From: Spongiicolonus versatilis
GTDB lineage: Bacteria; Pseudomonadota; Gammaproteobacteria; Arenicellales; Spongiicolonaceae
Assembly (NCBI GenBank): GCA_028286165.1
Contig: JAPYMU010000142.1
Span: 1-12,115, forward strand
Length of the DNA: 12,115 bases
Reading direction: 5' to 3'
Shown: positions 6,767-12,115 of the stretch, in pieces
Numbering within the stretch: position 1 is the first letter of the stretch
Layout of the letters: each line of letters begins with the position of its first letter
Position numbers and translations under genes: made by a program
The notes under the pieces: model-generated
The model's input: only the letters and a program-made list of their open reading frames with translations
What the model was told of the DNA's origin: nothing
The model's database searches: none

Positions 6767-7798
6767 TTGTCCGCGCGCCGCAAAGCCGAGGGGTTCAACC
6801 TGGCCTTTCTGGACATCATGGCCTGCGGGCTGGGCGCGGTGATTTTGCTGTTTCTCATCGTCAAGCACAATTTTGACCGCGGCTCGGTGGAAGCCGACGT
6901 GACGCTGGGCGAAATGGAAACGCTGGAACAACAGAAAGAACAACTGCAAAAAGAAGTGGCGGACATCCGCCGGCGCAACTCCGCCGAACAAAAACGCGGC
7001 GGGGAGTTGCGGCAAAAACTTCTGGCCGCGCAACAAGCGGCCGCGGCGCTCGACGAAAAAACCGCGCGGCAGAAAAAAGAAAACGAAAAACTCAAAAGCG
7101 ATGTGGAGGAAATCCAGCGGCAGCAGGCGGCCGATGTGGTGGCCGACCCGGCGGCGGGCGAGGAGTCCTACCTTATCGGGCTGAAAATGGAAGGGCCAAG
7201 AATTGCCATCCTCCTCGACCACAGCGCGTCCATGACCGACGAAAAACTTCTGGACATCATCGCGCGCAAGATTCGCAGCGACGCGCACAAACAAAGCGGG
7301 CCAAAATGGCGGCGCGCAGCAAAAACAGCGCGCTGGATGCTGAACCGTCTGCCGGACAAAAGCACGGTGTCGCTCATCGCCTTCAACCGCAGCGCAAAAA
7401 TCCTCGGCGGCGCGGCCTGGCACGACGGCAAAAACGCCGCCGACATCACCGCGCTGTTCAAGGCGATTGGCGAACTGGTGCCGAGCGGCGCCACCAACCT
7501 GCAGGCCGGGCTCCGGCAGTTGCAAAAATTGCGCCCGCCCGCGACCGACATCTACCTGATTACCGACGGCCTGCCCACCGCGGGCGAGGGTGATGGCTGC
7601 CGCAGCGGCCTCACCGTCGGCGGCCGCTGCCGGGGGAAAATCTTTGAAAAAACGACGCGCAAATCCACCCCGCCCGGCGCAAAAATCAACGTGGTCCTGC
7701 TGCCGCTGGAAGGTGATCCGCAGGCCGCGCCGTACTACTGGCGCTGGGCATCGGGCAGCCGCGGCCTGATGATTGCGCCGGCCGGGAACTGGCCATGA
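6767..7798 (+). CDS. VWA-domain protein with MotB/ExbD-like transmembrane helix, first paralogue
   Basis: A 343-residue protein starting at TTG 6767, 3 bases after the channel gene; the first in-frame ATG (6818) falls inside the membrane helix and would destroy it. The short N-terminus leads into one transmembrane helix with FLDIMACGLGAVILLFLI (14-31), which parallels the MotB helix around its proton-binding Asp (D32 in E. coli); the matching residue here is D16. A long charged coiled coil follows (about 45-125), then a periplasmic VWA domain with a complete metal-ion site: DHSAS (D151, S153, S155), T243 and D267. Near the C-terminus two cysteines (GDGC and GGRC) could form a disulfide. VWA domains bind proteins through a metal ion. 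The proposed role is a mobile, force-transmitting partner of the channel with VWA as the output domain; this is inferred. Confidence 0.88.
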   Translation: MSARRKAEGFNLAFLDIMACGLGAVILLFLIVKHNFDRGSVEADVTLGEMETLEQQKEQLQKEVADIRRRNSAEQKRGGELRQKLLAAQQAAAALDEKTARQKKENEKLKSDVEEIQRQQAADVVADPAAGEESYLIGLKMEGPRIAILLDHSASMTDEKLLDIIARKIRSDAHKQSGPKWRRAAKTARWMLNRLPDKSTVSLIAFNRSAKILGGAAWHDGKNAADITALFKAIGELVPSGATNLQAGLRQLQKLRPPATDIYLITDGLPTAGEGDGCRSGLTVGGRCRGKIFEKTTRKSTPPGAKINVVLLPLEGDPQAAPYYWRWASGSRGLMIAPAGNWP

Positions 7799-8736
7799 AA
7801 CGCCGCGCCCGGGGCGGGGATATTTTCAGCCTGTCGTTTCTGGACGTGGTGTCCTGCGGCTTCGGCGCCGTGGTGCTGCTGTTGTTGATAAGCAAAAGCG
7901 GCTTCACCGAGTCGGATACAAACCGCGACATCAGCACGCTGCTGGCGCGCACATTTCAGGTGGAGGACGAGATTCAACAGTTGTCCGGCCGGCGCGAGCA
8001 ATTAAAAACGGAACTCGCCGCGCGCCAAAGCAAAAACCAGGAAGCGCTGGCGGCCGCAACCGCCGCCGCGGCGCGGCTTAACAAAAAGCAGGCTGAGTCG
8101 GCCAGCCTGCAAAAAGAATCCAGCGGCTTGCAAAACACCAGGGAAATTCTGCAGCGCGCATCAATTACGCCGGCCACCGCCGAAACCCGCGACGAAGAAG
8201 TGGGCGGCATCCCGGTGGACAGCGATTACGTGATCTTTATCGTGGACACCTCGGGCAGCATGCAGGACATCTGGCCGCGGGTGCTGCGCGAGATGGAAAA
8301 TGTTCTGGACATTCACCCGGCGGTCAAAGGCTTCCAAATCATGAACGACAACGGCGCCCACCTCATCCGCTCCTACCGGGGGAAATGGATTCCGGACACG
8401 CCGCGCCGCCGCAAAAGCGTGCTGGGCGCCATGCGCAACTGGGGGGGGTTGTCCAACAGCAGCCCGGTGGAAGGACTGGAAGTGGCGCTCAAAACTTACG
8501 CCAGGCCCGGCGAAAAAGTTTCCGTTTATATTTTCGGCGACGACTACACCGGCTCTTCATATGACGCGGTGATTCAAACTTTGGCAAAGCTGAACACCGA
8601 CAAAATCAGCCGCAAACCGCTGGCCAAAGTCCACGCCATCGGTTTTCTTTCCGGCCACGGCGGCGGGCGTTTTGAAATTTTAATGCGCGAAGTCACCCGC
8701 CGCCACGGCGGCACTTTTGTCGCCCTGCCGCAATAA
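7795..8736 (+). CDS. VWA-domain protein with MotB/ExbD-like transmembrane helix, second paralogue
   Basis: A 313-residue paralogue of the preceding protein, overlapping it by 4 bases (ATGA). The layout is the same: basic N-terminus (MKRRAR), a membrane helix with FLDVVSCGFGAVVLLLLI (15-32, Asp at D17), a coiled coil (about 45-120) and a VWA domain. The metal site begins with DTSGS (D151, S153, S155), at the same residue numbers as in the first paralogue. The usual Thr appears to be replaced by Ser in LSNSSPVEG (S222/S223), and the last ligand is D249 or D250 in FGDDYTG. It is the last gene of the operon. A run of eight G (8441-8448), coding Trp-Gly-Gly, lies in the middle of the VWA domain. 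It probably pairs with its paralogue inside the channel pentamer; a heterodimer is an inference from the matched spacing. Confidence 0.88.
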   Translation: MKRRARGGDIFSLSFLDVVSCGFGAVVLLLLISKSGFTESDTNRDISTLLARTFQVEDEIQQLSGRREQLKTELAARQSKNQEALAAATAAAARLNKKQAESASLQKESSGLQNTREILQRASITPATAETRDEEVGGIPVDSDYVIFIVDTSGSMQDIWPRVLREMENVLDIHPAVKGFQIMNDNGAHLIRSYRGKWIPDTPRRRKSVLGAMRNWGGLSNSSPVEGLEVALKTYARPGEKVSVYIFGDDYTGSSYDAVIQTLAKLNTDKISRKPLAKVHAIGFLSGHGGGRFEILMREVTRRHGGTFVALPQ

Positions 8737-8738
8737 CC

Positions 8739-8762
8739 GCCGCAGCAGTCGTTGACTGCGGC
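8739..8762. terminator. stem-loop between convergent genes, possible terminator
   Basis: GCCGCAG (8739-8745) and CTGCGGC (8756-8762) form a perfect 7-bp stem with a 10-base loop; an alternative longer stem uses CAGTC/GACTG plus GCCG/CGGC with a 3-base bulge. It starts 3 bases after the stop of the last operon gene and 7 bases before the stop of the convergent minus-strand gene. Neither strand has a T-run after the stem (the plus strand has AAAAA), so it may be a Rho-dependent or 3'-protecting hairpin rather than a classic intrinsic terminator. Confidence 0.4.
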
Positions 8763-8768
8763 AAAAAC

Positions 8769-9038
8769 TCAGGCCGCCCCGGCCCCAGTCGCCCGGGTTT
8801 GCGCCGGGCCCGGCGGCTGGCCGGCGGCGCTGCGGCGGGCCGACATTTCGGCGTGGATTTTGAACAGCAGGTCGCTGGCGGTGCTCTGAAACAGAAACGG
8901 CAGCACCGAATGCACTGCCGCCGCCGCCGCACAGCGGGTGAACAGGCCGGCGTAGCGCAGGGCGGAGCGCATGTGGCCGGTGTAGGTTTCGCCCACCGAA
9001 GCCGGGTGCTCGGTGAACAAGCGGGTGAAGTGTTTCAT
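8769..9038 (-). CDS. DUF6356 family small membrane protein
   Basis: An 89-residue protein that matches the pattern I know for DUF6356: it begins MKHFTRLFTEHPASVGETY, continues with a Gly/Ala-rich helix (YAGLFTRCAAAAAVHSVLPF), and has LFQSTASDLLFKIHAEMSAR before a less conserved Pro/Ala/Gly tail. The family has no known function; members carry the HPxSVGE(T/S)Y start and one or two hydrophobic helices, so a membrane location is likely. The start is supported by a Shine-Dalgarno GAGGA 8 bases upstream on the minus strand and by the conserved N-terminus. The gene converges on the envelope operon (32 bases between stops) and diverges from the DecR-like regulator, which may control it. Family assignment rests on remembered sequence features, not on a search. 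Confidence 0.75.
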   Translation of the reverse strand: MKHFTRLFTEHPASVGETYTGHMRSALRYAGLFTRCAAAAAVHSVLPFLFQSTASDLLFKIHAEMSARRSAAGQPPGPAQTRATGAGAA

Positions 9039-9094
9039 GGGTGTTCCTCTGTGGTTGTTTTTTGAGGTAAAATGCCACTACCGCGCCGGGAATG

Positions 9095-9144
9095 CATCCC
9101 AAAATTGCCCCGGATTGCGCTAATATTGGAATCTCATCCCAAAA
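9095..9144. promoter_or_regulatory. divergent regulatory region with a 10-bp direct repeat and a -10 box
   Basis: The 107-base gap between the minus-strand DUF6356 start and the regulator start contains CATCCCAAAA twice (9095-9104 and 9135-9144), spaced exactly 40 bases, close to four helical turns, so both copies face the same side of the helix. Between them TAATAT (9121-9126) is a good -10 for the regulator, placing its transcription start near 9133, inside the second copy. The repeats are reasonable candidates for binding sites of the Lrp/AsnC protein itself, since the family is commonly autoregulated and binds spaced sites. No convincing -35 is seen. Confidence 0.45.
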
Positions 9145-9145
9145 A

Positions 9146-9613
9146 ATGCACATGTTAGACCGCAAAGACAAGCGCATTCTGGAATGCCTGCAGGAGGACG
9201 CCTCGGTACCGCTGGCGGCGCTGGCGGAAACCGTGGGGCTGACCCGCAACCCGTGCTGGCGGCGGGTGCAGAAGTTGCAGGCCGACGGCATCATCCGCAA
9301 AACGGTGGCGCTGGTGGACCAGCAGCAAGTCGGACTCGGCATCACCGTGTTCGTGCATATCCGCACCAACAACCACAGCAAGGAATGGCTGCAGCGGTTT
9401 GCCAAAGTGGTTAACGCCATCCCGGAAGTGGTGGACTTCTACCGCATGAGCGGCGATGTGGACTACATGCTGAAGGTCGTGACCTCGTCCATGGAGGCCT
9501 ACGATGCGGTTTACAAACGCATGATTGAAAGCATCGACATTTACGACGTCAGTTCCTACTTCGCCATGGAAAAAATCAAAAACACCACGGCACTGCCGCT
9601 GGGGCATTTGTGA
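9146..9613 (+). CDS. Lrp/AsnC family transcriptional regulator, DecR (YbaO)-like
   Basis: About 155 residues, with an N-terminal winged helix-turn-helix (LDRKDKRILECLQEDASVPL, then GLTRNPCWRRVQKLQADGII) and a C-terminal RAM ligand-binding domain (GLGITVFVHIRTNNHSKEW, MSGDVDYMLKV, SSYFAMEKIKNTTALPL). The sequence follows E. coli DecR closely: NPCWRR against TPCWKR, HSKEW against HSSEW, and a similar FAMEKIKNTTALP ending. DecR is a cysteine-responsive activator of cysteine detoxification genes; whether this protein senses cysteine cannot be told from the window. ATG 9146 or ATG 9152 is the start (9152 aligns with the DecR start); an in-frame ATG at 9092 lies upstream of the -10 and is rejected. 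No Shine-Dalgarno is seen, and the leader would be under 20 bases. The obvious candidate target is the divergent DUF6356 gene. Confidence 0.9.
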   Translation: MHMLDRKDKRILECLQEDASVPLAALAETVGLTRNPCWRRVQKLQADGIIRKTVALVDQQQVGLGITVFVHIRTNNHSKEWLQRFAKVVNAIPEVVDFYRMSGDVDYMLKVVTSSMEAYDAVYKRMIESIDIYDVSSYFAMEKIKNTTALPLGHL

Positions 9614-9659
9614 GGGTTGGGGAAATTGGAAGAATTGCCACCGGGGATGCGAGGGTGGC

Positions 9660-9754
9660 GGTGGACAGCGGTGTCTCGGGGCGGGGGCGGGTGTCCACCT
9701 GTAACGCCGGCATTTCCGTTGACGTGCCATGCAAAAAATACAGGTGTTTTTTGC
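9660..9754. repeat. cluster of three interlocking inverted repeats
   Basis: Three perfect 8-bp inverted repeats overlap. A: GGTGGACA (9660-9667) with TGTCCACC (9692-9699). B: CACCTGTA (9696-9703) with TACAGGTG (9739-9746). C: GCAAAAAA (9731-9738) with TTTTTTGC (9747-9754). The right arm of B is exactly the loop of C, and the left arm of B shares 4 bases with A. Stem B is followed directly by six T, the layout of an intrinsic terminator, though with a 35-base loop. It may serve as the end of the regulator transcript, or be part of a mobile palindromic element. The last base abuts the rdgB remnant. Confidence 0.5.
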
Positions 9755-9910
9755 GAGGATGGTGAGGGCGGCTTCGGCTACGACCGGGTGTTGTTTGTGC
9801 CGCAACAAAACTGCGCCGCCGCCCAACTCAGCGCCGCCGGCAAAAACCGCCTAAGCCACCGCGCCCGCGCTTTCGGCGAATTAAAACAACGCCTGGCCGG
9901 CGTTATCTGA
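9755..9910 (+). pseudogene. rdgB: 3' remnant of rdgB (non-canonical purine NTP pyrophosphatase)
   Basis: Fifty-one codons plus a stop match the C-terminal quarter of RdgB/HAM1, the enzyme of about 197 residues that hydrolyses dITP, ITP and XTP to keep them out of DNA. The diagnostic blocks are GEGGFGYDRVLFVP (the family has GFGYDP), the Ala-Glx-Leu segment AAAQLSAAGKN, and SHRARAFGELKQRL. Nothing resembling the first 140 or so residues, including the substrate-binding TGN start, is found upstream; the frame stays open leftward but codes unrelated sequence. There is no start codon or ribosome site placed to express it. It is therefore a truncated remnant, and a working copy would have to lie elsewhere. 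The cut falls exactly at the end of palindrome C, which suggests a recombination or insertion junction. Confidence 0.82.
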
Positions 9911-9927
9911 GCGCACCGGGGGAAAAC

Positions 9928-9936
9928 TGCTATACT
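9928..9936 (+). promoter_or_regulatory. extended -10 promoter of the methyltransferase gene
   Basis: TGC TATACT, identical over ten bases (TGCTATACTG) to the promoter of the envelope operon. The -35 region (about 9908-9913, TGAGCG) is poor, as there. The expected start of transcription near 9943 leaves a leader of about 27 bases with a strong Shine-Dalgarno (GGGAGGA, 9956-9962). Confidence 0.6.
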
Positions 9937-9969
9937 GAGAAAAACGGGCGCACCCGGGAGGAATCACCA

Positions 9970-12115
9970 ATGAACAAAGGACATAAGACTGTGGAAACGA
10001 CTCTCAATACTTGCCTGGCTGAACTGTTGCGCGGACATGGCTTGGATGCGGAACCTGAGCGGAGTTTAACTGAGCCGCGCCGCGCCCAACTTGATGTGGT
10101 GGTGAGCCGGGACACGGACTGCGTCGTGATTGAATGTGAATTTGCGCCGGCCCGGACGGTGCGCGATGACGCCGCAAGCCGCCTGACCCGCCCGCCGCTT
10201 GCCTACCAGAAACTTTCGGTGCGCAGTGTTTTTGCCCTGGTGTATCCGGAACGTTTCCGCGATATCGAGCGCAGCGATGACCTGAGGCGTGAATTAATCC
10301 GCGCAGATGACCTTAAATTTGCCATTGGCCACCGCGGCCTCGAAGTGGACGCGCATTGGGAGGAGCGGGACATGGTTTGGCAGGAGGAAACCACCGGCGG
10401 GGTGTCCGACTTGGCGGATGCGCTTCTGAATTGGTGGAGCCAGTCCGACCCCGGGGCGGCGTCCATTGAAAAAATCGTCACTGCCCTGGGCCGCGCGGTT
10501 TCGCTGGCGGCGGACAAGATTGAACAGGCGCAAAACAACCCGCTGGCCGAGAACACCGCCCCGGAGGACGAAGCCGCCAGCGTGTCCGCGCTGGTGTGGG
10601 CCAATGCGATGATTTTTCAGGAGTTGCTCGCGAGCAACCTGCGCGGCCACAACATCCCGCGGCCGGTTTCTTCACCGGCCAAATTGGCCGTGCAGTGGGA
10701 GGAAATTCTCAAGATAAACTGGTGGCCCATCTTCCACACCGCGCGCCTCGCGCTCAGCAACACGCCGGCGCCACAAAACCGGGAGGCCATTGAACTGCTT
10801 CTGCCGGCGGTGCAAGAGGTGGTGGAATCCGGCATCGCCACCAGCCACGACATCGCCGGGCGGGTTTTTCACCGCCTGCTGGACTCGCGCAAATTTCTCG
10901 CCACAAATTACACCACCATTTCCGCGGCGGTGCTGCTGGCCGCGCTGGCGTTTGACCCGGAGCGCTGGAAGCACGTGGACTGGGCCGACCCGCAGGCAGT
11001 CGGCAAACTGAAAATTTTCGACCCGGCCTGCGGCACCGGGACTCTGTTGATGGCGTCCATGCAGGAAGTGCTGCGCCGGCACCGCCGCGCCGGCGGTGAT
11101 CCGGCGGCGGTGACCAAAGACCTGCTGGAAAAAGTCATCCACGGCTACGATGTGGTGCCGGCCGCAGTCCACTTGACCGCCGCAACTTTGGCCATGAGCG
11201 AAACCGGGCAAGTGGTCAAGGAGATGCCGCTTTATGTCATGCCCCACGATGTGGCGCCCGACCGCGACAACAAAAAAGTCGTTGTCCCGCGGCTTGGCAG
11301 TCTGGATTTCCTGCATGGCTCAAAGGCGGCCGTAAAAACCATGTTCAGCGGCGAGGGTGACGCCGGGCGGCGCACCGGCAGCGGGGAATTGGTTCACGAC
11401 GTTGACCTGCCAAACAACCCCGACTTAATCATCCAAAATCCCCCCTACACCCGCGCCGGCGGCCCCGGGGATGCAAAAAACACCGACTGGAATCCGTTGT
11501 TCGGCTCGCTGCTTTCCAAAAGCGACGTGGAAAAGATGCAGAAAGAACTGCGCGACCGCCTCACGGGGACGCCGGCCAGTTTATACGCCGGGCTCGGCTC
11601 CGCCTTTGCCTGCCTTGCCGATGAAAGAATTGCCCGGGAGCGGCGCGTTGCGTTTGTGCTTCCCGCCACCGTTCTCAGCGGCAGCCGCTGGGCCGCCATC
11701 CGCCGCATGTTTCTGCAGAAATACGAAATTGACTGGGTGGTGGTCAGCCACGACGGCCGCCACCGTTCCCACAAAAAAGGATTCCCCGGCCGCCGGTATG
11801 TCGGTTTTTCCGAATCCACCCGCATTGCGGAAACTTTAATTCTCGCCACCAAAGTGCAAACAATCGATTCCGGGCATCAAGTTCGCTTTGTTAACTTGCG
11901 CCACAATCCCGACCATCCTTTTGAGGCGGCGGCCGTTGGCCGGCACCTGCTGGAAAAGCCAAACGCCGATGAAATTTCCACCGGGCAGAAAGTGTGGGGG
12001 GAAATTGTGCGCGTTCCTCAGGCCGACATCCCCAAGGGCGCGCCGTGGTCGGCGACGGCTTTTATGCAGACCAGAATTTATGACGCCGCGTGTGCGCTGC
12101 TTGACGGTGAATTGC
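9970..12115 (+). CDS. N6-adenine DNA methyltransferase with nuclease-like N-terminal domain, 3' end outside the window
   Basis: The frame is open from ATG 9970 to the window edge (715 codons). It is a restriction-modification type enzyme of the HsdM/Eco57I class. Residues 1-140 resemble a PD-(D/E)xK nuclease-like domain: QLDVVV (D42) followed by VIECEF (E55, E57); the usual final Lys is a Glu here, so cleavage activity is uncertain. A helical region follows, with NYTTISAAVLLAALAF (from 313) just before the catalytic domain. The AdoMet motif I is FDPACGTG (350-357) and the catalytic motif IV is NPPY (490-493), as in N6-adenine enzymes. What follows the catalytic domain would carry target recognition and is cut off. 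Promoter and ribosome site are good. It could be a one-protein type IIG-like enzyme, or the methylase of a larger defence locus beyond the window. The first 40 codons are clearly less GC-rich than nearby genes. Confidence 0.86.
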   Translation, partial: MNKGHKTVETTLNTCLAELLRGHGLDAEPERSLTEPRRAQLDVVVSRDTDCVVIECEFAPARTVRDDAASRLTRPPLAYQKLSVRSVFALVYPERFRDIERSDDLRRELIRADDLKFAIGHRGLEVDAHWEERDMVWQEETTGGVSDLADALLNWWSQSDPGAASIEKIVTALGRAVSLAADKIEQAQNNPLAENTAPEDEAASVSALVWANAMIFQELLASNLRGHNIPRPVSSPAKLAVQWEEILKINWWPIFHTARLALSNTPAPQNREAIELLLPAVQEVVESGIATSHDIAGRVFHRLLDSRKFLATNYTTISAAVLLAALAFDPERWKHVDWADPQAVGKLKIFDPACGTGTLLMASMQEVLRRHRRAGGDPAAVTKDLLEKVIHGYDVVPAAVHLTAATLAMSETGQVVKEMPLYVMPHDVAPDRDNKKVVVPRLGSLDFLHGSKAAVKTMFSGEGDAGRRTGSGELVHDVDLPNNPDLIIQNPPYTRAGGPGDAKNTDWNPLFGSLLSKSDVEKMQKELRDRLTGTPASLYAGLGSAFACLADERIARERRVAFVLPATVLSGSRWAAIRRMFLQKYEIDWVVVSHDGRHRSHKKGFPGRRYVGFSESTRIAETLILATKVQTIDSGHQVRFVNLRHNPDHPFEAAAVGRHLLEKPNADEISTGQKVWGEIVRVPQADIPKGAPWSATAFMQTRIYDAACALLDGEL

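Noticed and set aside
5999..8736. Zorya-type defence system (ZorA/ZorB)
   Set aside because: The channel protein lacks the long cytoplasmic tail of ZorA, the partners carry VWA instead of an OmpA-like peptidoglycan-binding domain, and no ZorC, ZorD or ZorE gene follows.
564..8736. Canonical Tol-Pal, Ton or flagellar stator operon
   Set aside because: No TolA, TolB, Pal, TonB or OmpA-type peptidoglycan-binding domain is present; only the channel and pore-helix logic is shared.
6767..8736. MoxR-VWA chaperone operon
   Set aside because: No AAA+ ATPase gene is present, and both VWA proteins have an N-terminal MotB-like helix and coiled coil.
8680..9420. Minus-strand frame of 246 codons covering the DUF6356 gene and part of the regulator
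   Set aside because: It is in a different frame from the DUF6356 product and antisense to the well-conserved Lrp/AsnC gene.
9617..9910. 97-codon open frame from ATG 9617 as a real gene
   Set aside because: Its first 45 or so codons overlap the inverted-repeat cluster and resemble nothing; only the RdgB tail is recognisable, so it is treated as a remnant.
1..12115. CRISPR array, tRNA, rRNA, transposase or integrase
   Set aside because: No regularly spaced repeats, tRNA-like folds, rRNA sequence or recombinase motifs were seen on either strand.

Overview
The window is GC-rich (by eye well over 60 percent), densely coding, proteobacterial-type DNA. SfsA, a DecR-like Lrp/AsnC regulator, an RdgB remnant and a DUF6356 protein together point to Proteobacteria, most likely Gammaproteobacteria. 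No rRNA or tRNA gene is visible, so a finer placement is not supported.

Layout. 1-519: 3' part of sfsA. 564-8736: eight co-directional, tightly packed genes that look like one operon, starting at an extended -10 promoter (549-557) set inside a small palindrome. 8739-8762: stem-loop. 8769-9038 (minus): small DUF6356 protein. 9146-9613: DecR-like Lrp/AsnC regulator, divergent from it. 9614-9969: no intact gene; a cluster of inverted repeats followed by a 52-codon 3' remnant of rdgB and a promoter. 9970-12115: an N6-adenine DNA methyltransferase of restriction-modification type with a nuclease-like N-terminal domain, running off the window.

The main interest is the 564-8736 operon. It encodes, in order: a secreted Glu/Gly-rich protein; a lipoprotein with an outer-membrane-type sorting residue; a bitopic protein with TPR-like repeats and a C-terminal PEGA-like domain; a bitopic protein with several PEGA-like modules and a C-terminal FGE/SUMF1-fold domain that lacks the catalytic cysteines; a 57-residue single-pass membrane protein; a MotA/TolQ/ExbB-family channel; and two paralogous proteins that each combine a MotB/ExbD-like transmembrane helix carrying an aspartate, a coiled coil and a periplasmic VWA domain. 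Every product is predicted to be in the membrane, periplasm or outer membrane. My inference is that this is a proton-motive-force-driven envelope machine built on Tol-Pal/Ton/Mot principles, in which the usual TolR/ExbD/MotB subunit is replaced by a VWA pair and the periplasmic partners are PEGA, TPR and FGE-fold proteins plus a lipoprotein. I do not recognise it as a named system.

The right end looks like accessory DNA: a truncated housekeeping gene, palindromic sequence exactly at the truncation point, and a restriction-modification-type gene whose first codons are less GC-rich than its surroundings.
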